DNA of 19,553 bases from an uncultured Prevotella sp. (GTDB lineage: Bacteria; Bacteroidota; Bacteroidia; Bacteroidales; Bacteroidaceae), in contig URDM01000056.1 of NCBI GenBank assembly GCA_900546575.1, forward strand, positions 1-19,553. Reading direction: 5' to 3'. The notes under the pieces are model-generated. The model ran no database searches. It saw only the letters and a program-made list of their open reading frames with translations, and was not told where the DNA came from. The translations under genes were made by a program, and so were the position numbers. Below are positions 6,577 to 13,664 of the stretch, in pieces (within the stretch, counting starts at the first letter, position 1; each line of letters opens with the position of its first letter).

Positions 6577-8799
6577 ATAGTAATTCATCAAGCATCCGTC
6601 TGCCAATATCTGGCGCTCGTTGGCGGTCAGATTCTGGAAGTAGAGGTGTATAGGCTTAACGCCTTCCTTGGTGATTACCTGAGCGTCAATCTCCTCCTTG
6701 CCAGCGAGTATAGCCTCGCGAATACCTGGGATGAACACCTTATCGCCCGGTTCGTAGTTGAATTCAACATCCTTAGCGATGGTGAACGGAACGATACCCC
6801 AGTTGATACAGTTAGAGCGATAGCGCTTTGTAGCATACTCGTAGCAGATGTTGGCATCGCCACCGAGCACCTTCTGGCAGCTGGCAGCCTGCTCGCGTGC
6901 CGAACCGTCGCCCGGACGATTAGCGAATACGCATGAGCCGAACGATGTATTCTCAGCAGTAGCGCCCACAGCCTTCAATGCCTCAGCCACGTTGTCGCTT
7001 ACATTGCCCTCACGGCGTGCGAGGTCCTGCTTCTGAATCTCCTTGCTCAGTCCTACGTATTCAGGTACACGGCGTGAGAGAGCGAACTCAGAGAGCTTCA
7101 ACGGATTAGAACGGTAAGAGCTGGTTTCGCCCGAAGGAATAAGCTCATCGGTCGTTGTGACGGGGTCGTGGATAACGGCAGCAAGCTCAACGAGCATGTT
7201 CTCCTGCATCGGATACATCTTAGGCCAGTCCTTGATGTTCGGACCATAGCGCAGTTCGGTCTCAGGACGAGCCTTGCCGAATCCGTTGTAAACACGGCAC
7301 TTGTATATCTTGTCGTCGTAAACGTATGGTTTGTGTGTGTTCTCGTACTCAACGTCGGTAGCAGCTGTGATAATGCCACCGTTGGCAGCAGTAGCTGCGA
7401 TAGAGCGTGCGTCCATAAGGGCTACCAATGAGAGCTGACCCTGACCCGGCTTCGATCCCTCACGGTTGGGGAAGTTACGTGTTGTATGACGTATACTCAA
7501 TCCGTTGTTTGAGGGAACGTCGCCTGCGCCAAAGCACGGACCGCAGAATGCTGGCTTCATAACAACGCCTGCCTCTATCAAGTCGGCTGTTATGCCCTCG
7601 CGTGTCACTGCCATCGAAACCGGAGTTGACTGCGGATAAGCCGAAGCTGTGAAGTAGTCGTTGCCGATATTATTGCCCTTAAGTATGGCAGCAGCCTCAG
7701 CGAGGTTGTCGTATGTACCGCCCGAGCAACCGGCGATGATGCCCTGGTCTGCCTGCACCTTTCCGTCAACCACCTTGTCAACAAGATGCACGTCCACCTT
7801 ATCACCGAAACGCTTCTTTGCGTCTTCCTCGATGCGTGTGAGAATGCCAACGGGATCGGTCTGGAGTTCGTGTATTGTAACGGCATTAGACGGGTGGAAC
7901 GGCAATGCTATCATCGACTCCTGTGTAGAGAGGTCGATGCGTATCATCATGTCGTAGTAAGCTACGTCGCCCGGCTTCAGTTCGCGATAGTCCTGCGGAC
8001 GCTCGTGTATTTCGTAATGGTGCTTCACCTCGTCGTCGGTAATCCAAATTGAGCTCAAGCAAGTGGTCTCGGTGGTCATGATGTCGATGCCGTTACGGAA
8101 GTCGATAGGCAGATTCTTCACGCCAGGACCGGCAAACTCCAGCACCTTGTTCTTAACAACGCCGCTCTCGAATGTAGCCTTGACGAGCGAGATGGCAACG
8201 TCGTGCGGACCAACACCCTTCTTAGGTGCGCCCTCAAGCCATACCAATACCACCTCAGGAGCGTTGATGTCCCATGTGTTCTTAAGAAGCTGCTTCACGA
8301 GCTCGCCGCCTCCTTCGCCGACACCCATATTGCCCAACGAGCCGTAGCGTGTGTGTGAGTCGGAGCCGAGTATCATGTTGCCGCACTTCACCATCATCTC
8401 GCGTGCATACTGGTGGATGACAGCCTGGTTGGCAGGAACGTATATGCCGCCATACTTCTTGGCAGCCGAGAGACCGAATACGTGGTCGTCCTCATTGATA
8501 GTTCCGCCCACAGCGCAGAGTGAGTTGTGGCAGTTGGTCATTGCATAAGGCAGCGGGAACTCCTCGAGTCCGCTGGCGCGTGCAGTCTGAATAATACCTA
8601 CGTATGTTATGTCGTGCGACATCATAGCATCGAAGCGAATGCGCATCTTGTTGCCCTTACCGCCGTCGACATCATGCGAGCGCAAAATGCCGTATGTGAT
8701 AGTATTCTCGCGGGCCTCATCGGGGGTCATACCCTGATAGTTGTCGCGGATTTCAGTTCCGTTGAGGAGATAGACTCCATGATTGATAAGTTCCACCAT
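6559..8799 (-). CDS. acn: Aconitate hydratase, YbhJ-like class
   Basis: A [4Fe-4S] hydro-lyase of 746 residues, probably interconverting citrate and isocitrate. The three cluster cysteines can be placed: Cys358 in IIAGCSGGTYDN (instead of the usual GSCTN) and Cys419/Cys422 in AFCGPCFG. The N-terminal half has GSDSHTRYGSLGNMGVGEGG (145-164), and the C-terminal swivel domain (~615-720) has the GSAREQAA substrate loop. The pattern is closest to the YbhJ type of putative hydratase known from E. coli; the neighbouring icd is the main reason to call it the working aconitase. The final residues ASSKR and the stop are encoded by one arm and loop of a palindromic repeat, so the original C-terminus may have differed. 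It follows citC-citG after 129 bp; a TAACTTTA box at 8836-8829 could be a weak promoter, without a convincing -33 element. Confidence 0.93.
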   Translation of the reverse strand: MVELINHGVYLLNGTEIRDNYQGMTPDEARENTITYGILRSHDVDGGKGNKMRIRFDAMMSHDITYVGIIQTARASGLEEFPLPYAMTNCHNSLCAVGGTINEDDHVFGLSAAKKYGGIYVPANQAVIHQYAREMMVKCGNMILGSDSHTRYGSLGNMGVGEGGGELVKQLLKNTWDINAPEVVLVWLEGAPKKGVGPHDVAISLVKATFESGVVKNKVLEFAGPGVKNLPIDFRNGIDIMTTETTCLSSIWITDDEVKHHYEIHERPQDYRELKPGDVAYYDMMIRIDLSTQESMIALPFHPSNAVTIHELQTDPVGILTRIEEDAKKRFGDKVDVHLVDKVVDGKVQADQGIIAGCSGGTYDNLAEAAAILKGNNIGNDYFTASAYPQSTPVSMAVTREGITADLIEAGVVMKPAFCGPCFGAGDVPSNNGLSIRHTTRNFPNREGSKPGQGQLSLVALMDARSIAATAANGGIITAATDVEYENTHKPYVYDDKIYKCRVYNGFGKARPETELRYGPNIKDWPKMYPMQENMLVELAAVIHDPVTTTDELIPSGETSSYRSNPLKLSEFALSRRVPEYVGLSKEIQKQDLARREGNVSDNVAEALKAVGATAENTSFGSCVFANRPGDGSAREQAASCQKVLGGDANICYEYATKRYRSNCINWGIVPFTIAKDVEFNYEPGDKVFIPGIREAILAGKEEIDAQVITKEGVKPIHLYFQNLTANERQILADGCLMNYYASSKR

Positions 8800-8928
8800 A
8801 ATGTCAATGTTTTTAGATTTTCAAAATATAAAGTTAGTAATTATTTGCGATTTACAGTTGTTTGCGTTAACAAAATTGACTAAAATGCATTAAAAACACA
8901 CTTTTTCGGTATATTTGTTGCAAATTAT

Positions 8929-10812
8929 TCAATCTTTTCGCGTTATTCCGAACAAAAAGACAACGAGCGCAAGCATGTCGGCACTGCCTCCAGGCGAGAT
9001 GTTACGACTAACGAAGTCGCAGTTCAAGTCGTCAATTCCTGCTTCGGAGAAGTCCTCAAGCAGGTGTCTTGCCTGGGTCTTCACTTGCTGCATTGTGGCG
9101 TAGTCGGTGCGGTAGACAATGTTGGTATCGTCGAGGTCACACATGATGCGCAGCAGTGTCTTGTGCTTTACGTACGAGTCGTCGCCCTTGATGCGTGTCT
9201 CGTAGAACGGAAGCCATTCCTCGAAGAGCTGGCTGTAGCCTTCGCGGGCGTTGTCCAGGGCGCTCTTCAGGCTGCATCCCGACTGTGCAAGCTGCTTGGC
9301 TCGGCTGCCGTGTGTGCCGCTGGTGTCTGGAAAACCGTTGGCAAATTGTGTTATTGTGGCAGAAAGCAGGTCGCCGGGCACGTACTCTTTGCCGTGAGTA
9401 GTTGTTGCCACTTTGCCTCTACCTATTATATATGTCGCTGCTGTCACTGCCAGTCCCATCGAGAAGAGCGCTCCCTTGTAGGTATTTACGCCTCCGGTAG
9501 ACTTGAACATGGCCTTCTCTGCCTCAATGCCTATGCGCACTATGTCGTCGTGGGCAGGCAATTTGGGGCTGTCATAGCCCAGTGTGGCGAGCTTAACGAA
9601 GTATGGATGCATTGCACGTATGCTGCGCATCATCAGCGCATGGTCCATGTCGCGGTGTGCTCCGCTGTCGTGGGTGTCCACGAGTCCCGGCTTTGGCGTA
9701 GTGTTCAGCTCTGCCTTGAGCGCCCGTGTTGCCAAGTGGGCTACTATATAAGGTACTGTAGTCGGCGGAACAAGCCGAGCAGCCAGTGCGAGATGATTCT
9801 CTACTATCGCCTTGCGCACTCTCGATGCACTCACCGCTACCCCACTCTTCTCCAGTCGTGCCACCTCGCGCACGTCAGGCAGCATGCTCTTCATCAGCTC
9901 GTTGTAGCGTCGGGTCAGCGGGTCGTCGGGTTCGGTTCCCACGAAGCGCACCGTTGCGCCCAGTGCCGGAGCTATATATCGTCTATATAGGTCGATGTCG
10001 AGTGTCATCTGTGTGTCGGACGCATCCGAAAGACACTTCAGGAAATATGTGGGGAATGTGGTTGCGCTTATGGAATATTCGCTGCCGTTGCACACCACCA
10101 CATTATTAATATGTGCCACTCCCCTAACAATCATCGCCTTGCGCTCGTCATAGCCGAACATCGAGCAGTCTTCTCTCACCACCAGTATATATAATGTGTC
10201 CACTTGTTGTGCCGCCTGCTCTATGAGATAGCGATGGCCGAGTGTGAACGGGTTGCAGTTCATTATGATTATGCCGCGCTGCGGCATTATCGGGTGTGTG
10301 GTTGAGGGGGTGAGATGGTGAAGTTTCACCGGTTGGGGTGTTGTTGAGATGATGTGGTGATGTTCGCAATTGGATTCTTCACTCTTCACTCTTCGTTCTT
10401 CACTCTTCACTCTTAACTCTTCACTGTACCTCTTTATTCCCCCTATGCCTGTTTCCATCAGTATCGCCTTTGGTGCTTCGGCGAGGAGTCGGAACGACAT
10501 GCTCTCGAACATCTGCCGGTTTTGCGGTTTGGTGAACAGCTTCACGCATTGATGTCCATCGGCATTGGCTTGAGCTATGAGATGCGACACAATCTGGTTG
10601 GCTACAGCCTCGCCCTTATGTCCGTCAGCCACTGCCACGCATTTTATTACGCCTCCTTTCAGTCCGCCGCCTGCCACTATCTCGTCAGTCGTATCGTCGA
10701 CAAGGGCGGCGTAGTAGTCTACATCGTCAAGACGCAGGCCGTTGTCGCCCAGAAACTGTTCTATGCGGCGACGCTGACGGGGTATGGATGGATTTAGCTG
10801 TATCAGTTCCAA
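8929..10812 (-). CDS. citC/citG: Fused citrate lyase ligase (CitC) and triphosphoribosyl-dephospho-CoA synthase (CitG)
   Basis: This bifunctional cytoplasmic protein of 627 residues matures citrate lyase. Residues ~1-125 are the GNAT-like N-domain of CitC. Residues ~180-355 are its nucleotidyltransferase part, with IIIMNCNPFTLGHRYL (181-196), FVGTEP (290-295) and SASRVR (328-333), which acetylates the lyase acyl carrier protein. Residues ~356-627 are CitG, which makes the prosthetic-group precursor from dephospho-CoA and ATP: TPKPGLVDTHDSGAH (372-386), GGVNTYKGALF (440-450), NISPGGSAD (604-612). Between the CitC subdomains, residues ~130-178 are an extra low-complexity linker compared with E. 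coli CitC, and part of it is encoded by a heptamer repeat. The start is a TTG at 10812; no ATG occurs before the upstream in-frame stop. citX lies 58 bp upstream. The subunit genes citD, citE and citF are not in the window. Confidence 0.92.
   Translation of the reverse strand: MELIQLNPSIPRQRRRIEQFLGDNGLRLDDVDYYAALVDDTTDEIVAGGGLKGGVIKCVAVADGHKGEAVANQIVSHLIAQANADGHQCVKLFTKPQNRQMFESMSFRLLAEAPKAILMETGIGGIKRYSEELRVKSEERRVKSEESNCEHHHIISTTPQPVKLHHLTPSTTHPIMPQRGIIIMNCNPFTLGHRYLIEQAAQQVDTLYILVVREDCSMFGYDERKAMIVRGVAHINNVVVCNGSEYSISATTFPTYFLKCLSDASDTQMTLDIDLYRRYIAPALGATVRFVGTEPDDPLTRRYNELMKSMLPDVREVARLEKSGVAVSASRVRKAIVENHLALAARLVPPTTVPYIVAHLATRALKAELNTTPKPGLVDTHDSGAHRDMDHALMMRSIRAMHPYFVKLATLGYDSPKLPAHDDIVRIGIEAEKAMFKSTGGVNTYKGALFSMGLAVTAATYIIGRGKVATTTHGKEYVPGDLLSATITQFANGFPDTSGTHGSRAKQLAQSGCSLKSALDNAREGYSQLFEEWLPFYETRIKGDDSYVKHKTLLRIMCDLDDTNIVYRTDYATMQQVKTQARHLLEDFSEAGIDDLNCDFVSRNISPGGSADMLALVVFLFGITRKD
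10377..10425 (-). repeat. Seven tandem AGTGAAG heptamers inside citC
   Basis: Seven 7-bp units run without a gap. Five are AGTGAAG in minus-strand reading, one is AGTTAAG and one is AACGAAG. Because 7 is not a multiple of 3, the array is read as a 7-residue period (SEELRVK, then SEERRVK). A perfect array would contain TGA once every 21 nt; here the variant units turn those positions into TTA and CGA, keeping the frame open. Loss or gain of one unit would shift the frame of citC. Confidence 0.9.
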
Positions 10813-10870
10813 TGTGAGTACGGATTGTTAATGTTAATGACTTTTGTTAGTCGTTTGATTGCGTAAAGAT

Positions 10871-11494
10871 TTAAGTTGATTGCTTCAGGGCATAGTCGTC
10901 AGTCATCTGCTTTATCCTTGCCCATATCTCTTCTTGTGTGTGCCACCGCATTCGCATGCAGTATCTGGCTTCGTGATCGCATACGAGACAGCGTCGGGGT
11001 TGTCCCCCTACTCTGTCGCGCGACACCGGGATGCCTTGCTTGTCAATCACGTCGATGTCGAACAGACGACCCAACGGATGTGTGTCCTCAATCTCTACTG
11101 CCACGCGCTTGGCTTCAAGCAATGGCAGCGGGGTAATCAGATAGGCTTCATAGCCAGTATTAAGGTCGCGTTCGATAAGGCATCCCTCATCATTAGTTTT
11201 CAGTTCATTGGTTAGTAATTCAGTTTCAGGTATCAGTTCATCACTTCTCATTAATTCGTCTGTGTTCTTCACTCTTCGTTCTTCACTCTTCACTCCGAAC
11301 GCCTTTCGCATAGCCTCAACGGCAGCATGCGCTACGGTGAGCGACTGAAGGTTACGCTTCACGCTTCCTGGCATAACCACCGTCAGACACACCAGTGTCT
11401 TTCCAGAGTGTTCAGCCATCAGCTTCTGCTGCATAGCATGGCGTGCATCGCGGCTCGCCAGAAGTTCGTCAAGCGTAATAGGCATATTTTTCAT
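10871..11494 (-). CDS. citX: CitX, apo-citrate lyase phosphoribosyl-dephospho-CoA transferase
   Basis: CitX attaches the phosphoribosyl-dephospho-CoA group to the acyl carrier subunit (CitD) of citrate lyase, using the precursor made by CitG. The family signature THPLGRLFDIDV (138-149) and the RRCLVC segment (167-172) are clear, as is the N-terminal LLASRDAR (11-18) helix. At 207 residues it is about 25 longer than E. coli CitX. The excess sits at residues ~67-105, a charged low-complexity stretch (GVKSEERRVKNTDEL and on) whose first part is encoded by the same heptamer repeat as in citC. The fold on both sides appears intact, so the insert may be a tolerated surface loop. It is the first gene of the citX / citC-citG unit; a promoter with good match lies 250 bp upstream at 11745-11776. 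ATG at 11494 is used; Met4 is an alternative. Confidence 0.93.
   Translation of the reverse strand: MKNMPITLDELLASRDARHAMQQKLMAEHSGKTLVCLTVVMPGSVKRNLQSLTVAHAAVEAMRKAFGVKSEERRVKNTDELMRSDELIPETELLTNELKTNDEGCLIERDLNTGYEAYLITPLPLLEAKRVAVEIEDTHPLGRLFDIDVIDKQGIPVSRDRVGGQPRRCLVCDHEARYCMRMRWHTQEEIWARIKQMTDDYALKQST
11267..11294 (-). repeat. Four tandem AGTGAAG heptamers inside citX
   Basis: Four units (AGTGAAG, AGTGAAG, AACGAAG, AGTGAAG in minus reading) are identical over 28 bases to units at 10384-10411 in citC, including the AACGAAG variant in the same place. Both copies are read as VKSEERRVK. The shared variant shows that the two are copies of one dispersed element, not independent slippage events. 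Confidence 0.88.
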
Positions 11495-11561
11495 TTCATT
11501 AGTTATTTACTGAGTTGTTGCGTGTCAATGGCATTGAACCATCTGCACGATTAGGTATCTC

Positions 11562-11672
11562 TCACAATGCTATTGTGAGGGCGATCTTGAAGCGAAATGA
11601 AAAGGGAATGAGGGCATCCACCGCAAGGGCTAATAACACTACCCACGTAAATACGAGAACACTCCCTTCCAT
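11562..11672 (-). CDS. Possible 36-residue hydrophobic leader peptide upstream of citX
   Basis: Inside the predicted citX leader an ATG at 11672 opens a 36-codon frame (MEGSVLVFTWVVLLALAVDA, then LIPFSFRFKIALTIAL). It has one strong transmembrane-like segment and a basic residue pair near the C-terminus. The stop overlaps the perfect 8-bp-arm hairpin at 11561-11579. It could be a small membrane protein or a regulatory uORF, or simply chance. No homologue is recognised and there is no clear ribosome site, so confidence is low. Confidence 0.2.
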   Translation of the reverse strand: MEGSVLVFTWVVLLALAVDALIPFSFRFKIALTIAL

Positions 11673-11744
11673 AAAATGCTGAAAAGAACCGCCTTCGATA
11701 CTTACGCTCACGCGAGTGGTATGTATAGATTTAATTTTATGGCG

Positions 11745-11776
11745 TAAAGTTACATCATTTGCTCGAAACAAACAAA
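11745..11776 (-). promoter_or_regulatory. Probable promoter of citX / citC-citG
   Basis: Minus-strand TTTG (11776-11773), 20 nt, then TAACTTTA (11752-11745), one base off the TAnnTTTG consensus. Transcription would start near 11738, leaving a 5' leader of about 240 nt before the citX ATG. No better promoter is seen closer to the gene. Confidence 0.5.
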
Positions 11777-11872
11777 TTTTTACGCCTAAAAATTCGTATA
11801 TTCCGCCATTATAGACTACTTTGCTTGACAAATGCAAAATCATAGGAGGCTATAGCGTCCCAACAGTCAAAA

Positions 11873-11982
11873 AAAAGGACTCCTTTTGGGTTGCAAAAGG
11901 GCTCCTTTTGAAGTGCAAAAGGACTCCTTTTAGAGGGCAAAAGGACTCGTTTTGGAGGGCAAAAGGAGTACATTTGGAAAGG
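11873..11982. repeat. Five tandem copies of a 22-bp unit with internal palindrome
   Basis: Units start at 11873, 11895, 11917, 11939 and 11961. Each consists of a 15-nt near palindrome (AAAAGGACTCCTTTT) and a 7-nt variable linker (such as GGGTTGC or AGAGGGC). The fifth copy is degenerate. The 22-bp period is about two helical turns, so all palindromes face the same side of the DNA. The array ends about 97 bp upstream of the citX -33 box. It could be an operator array or an intergenic repeat; it does not resemble CRISPR. Confidence 0.9.
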
Positions 11983-11996
11983 GAGGATAAAAACAA

Positions 11997-12047
11997 GAGG
12001 GTGTGCACTCTATATTTCTTGCGTAGAAACATAGAACACACACCCTC
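11997..12047 (-). terminator. Long hairpin terminator of the SusCD operon
   Basis: Two 23-nt arms pair except for a 3-nt internal mismatch and one G/U, starting with GAGGGTGTG and CACACCCTC, around a loop of about 5 nt. On the minus strand the stem is followed by TTGTTTTTATCC, a usable U-tract. It lies 33 bp behind the stop of the PKD-like lipoprotein gene. Confidence 0.85.
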
Positions 12048-12079
12048 GTTATTAATATTGTATAGCGAAACGTTGGCTA

Positions 12080-13654
12080 TTAACGTTCACGATACATGAC
12101 GTTCTTGATACGTGCAAATCCCTCATACTCCTTGTCGAGAGTGAGTGTACCGGTAGCCTGATCGAACTTGTAGAAGCGCAGCACACCACCGTTGCCGTCG
12201 GTGCTTGAAGTCTTATACGAACCTACGATGAGCTGATACTGCTGGGCAGCGAACTCTTCGCTCTTGTCGGAGAGCATCGTTGTAGGATGGAGGAAGAGGT
12301 TGAACTTAAGCATTGTAACTTCCTCGCCCGGCAATGTCAGAGCCAGGTTGGCTGCATGATTGATGAGGTGATAGCTGTACACCTTGTCGCCGTCGTTGTA
12401 GAACATATAAGGATACTGCGAGTGGAAGGCAAACGACGTAGCCTTGTCTACACCAGTAGCGGCTGTAAGCGGCTCGTACATAGTCTGAGTTATCTGACCG
12501 CTGCTGAGGTTGATGCCGTACACATAGCGCTGCTTGGCATCGTCCTGCAATACTGAATAGACAGTACTTCCCGAGAAAGTAGTGTTGACCATAGTAATGA
12601 GGTCGCGACCGGTTCTATACGAGAACAGTTTGTCGGAAGGGTCATCGAGCGTTGAGCACATGCTTGATTTGCCGTTGTCAGAACCATCCAATACAACAAA
12701 CTGCTTATTGTCCATATCATAGAACAGCACCTTATTAGCAAGATAATCCGCAGGGCGTTGAGCCGATACACCAACAAACGGAGCGGCATGGAACTCAGGG
12801 TTGCCACCATCAGTGAATGTATTGCACGCATCTTCATAACGAGCGCCCGACTTCGAGCTCTTAACGTAGATGTTTCCCTTGTCAGTAATGGCAAACATCT
12901 TACCCATACTGAGTCCGTTAAGTTCTACCACTTCTTCATTTTCAGGTGCCACCATAAACTCCGATGTAATGTTATACTGCGATGTCAGTGTGGTCTCATT
13001 AAGCGTATAGGTGCCATGTTCGGTGCAATACCACAAACCATTGCGTCCATAGTAATTGAACGGATAGGCATCCATATACATCGACCGTGCGCCCTTAAGT
13101 TTGGGATCTTTAGAACCGAGCAGATTGGTTACTACATTGATACGTGTCGGCGAGATGCGCGACACGAGGTCAAGACGAGCGTTGCCATCCTTATCATCGC
13201 ACAGAACCATCCATCCTTCATATGTAGCCGATGTTACCTTAACGGGCACTTTGAAGTTGGTGGTTACACCTGTCGTCTTGTTGGTGACCATATACTGTAT
13301 CACATAGTCGCCCTGAGCAAGGTCGGCAAAGTACTTAATGTCCTTTGCGTGTTCTTCGTTGATGTCCTTCTGACGTGTTCGAGTGTCCTCAAACGTGCCA
13401 CCACTCTTCCACAACAGACATCCGAACTCGTAATTGGGATTGTTGTCGATTGTCCCGTTTTGCGATGATGTGAACGTAGGGTTCAACTCTATGTAATCGC
13501 TCTTCTGCACAACGCTTATCTGATCAGGGAAGCCGTCACCCGTAATTTCCTCCATTTCGGTATAGTTGTAGTTGCCCTTATCCTCGTAGCATGAGGCGAA
13601 CATGGCAGTCGTAGCCAGCAGCGCCAATATAGTATGCTTTGTTATTGTTTTCAT
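12080..13654 (-). CDS. PKD-like family lipoprotein of a SusCD locus
   Basis: A surface-type lipoprotein of 524 residues, last gene of the SusCD operon. The signal peptide KTITKHTILALLATTAMFASC ends in a lipobox with Cys22, followed by the acidic YEDKGNYNY stretch typical of PKD-like family proteins in these loci. Residues ~30-150 form the likely PKD-like beta domain (DYIELNPTF, YEFGCLLWKSG, GDYVIQYMVTNKTTG). The rest is rich in beta strands with repeated Tyr/Gly-containing segments (GMVLCDDKDG-like, VYSVLQDDAKQRYVYG) and may form a propeller; this last point is inference. The frame is open to an ATG at 13681, which would add nine residues and overlap the DUF4843 gene. I chose 13654, which leaves a 10-bp gap and a normal signal peptide. 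It probably helps SusC/SusD bind a ligand at the cell surface; the ligand is unknown. Confidence 0.85.
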   Translation of the reverse strand: MKTITKHTILALLATTAMFASCYEDKGNYNYTEMEEITGDGFPDQISVVQKSDYIELNPTFTSSQNGTIDNNPNYEFGCLLWKSGGTFEDTRTRQKDINEEHAKDIKYFADLAQGDYVIQYMVTNKTTGVTTNFKVPVKVTSATYEGWMVLCDDKDGNARLDLVSRISPTRINVVTNLLGSKDPKLKGARSMYMDAYPFNYYGRNGLWYCTEHGTYTLNETTLTSQYNITSEFMVAPENEEVVELNGLSMGKMFAITDKGNIYVKSSKSGARYEDACNTFTDGGNPEFHAAPFVGVSAQRPADYLANKVLFYDMDNKQFVVLDGSDNGKSSMCSTLDDPSDKLFSYRTGRDLITMVNTTFSGSTVYSVLQDDAKQRYVYGINLSSGQITQTMYEPLTAATGVDKATSFAFHSQYPYMFYNDGDKVYSYHLINHAANLALTLPGEEVTMLKFNLFLHPTTMLSDKSEEFAAQQYQLIVGSYKTSSTDGNGGVLRFYKFDQATGTLTLDKEYEGFARIKNVMYRER

Positions 13655-13664
13655 ATACTGATGT

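Larger units (their letters stand above)
11495..12079. other. 585-bp gap between citX and the SusCD operon: leader, tandem repeat, terminator
   Basis: From right to left this gap holds the hairpin terminator of the SusCD operon (11997-12047), a five-unit 22-bp repeat (11873-11982), a promoter for citX (11745-11776) and a leader of about 240 nt. The leader contains a small perfect hairpin (CTCACAAT/ATTGTGAG, 11561-11579) and a possible 36-codon frame. I see no convincing longer gene. The frames crossing 11821-12099 are made of the tandem repeat, and the 93-codon frame from 11843 begins upstream of the promoter. Confidence 0.7.

Noticed and set aside
9064..9990. 308-codon open frame on the plus strand
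   Set aside because: It is antisense to the well-supported CitC/CitG domains, is rich in Cys and His in the way of antisense frames, and shows no recognisable domain.
11562..11843. 93-codon minus-strand frame reaching over the citX promoter
   Set aside because: Its start lies upstream of the predicted promoter and the first half has no protein-like character; only the last 36 codons are kept as a weak candidate.
11873..11982. CRISPR array
   Set aside because: Repeats are only 15 nt with 7-nt linkers, imperfect, and there are no cas genes; spacers of normal size are missing.
11821..12099. Open frames on both strands across the 22-bp repeats
   Set aside because: Their peptides only mirror the tandem repeat (KKDSFW / KRTPF type), with no other support.
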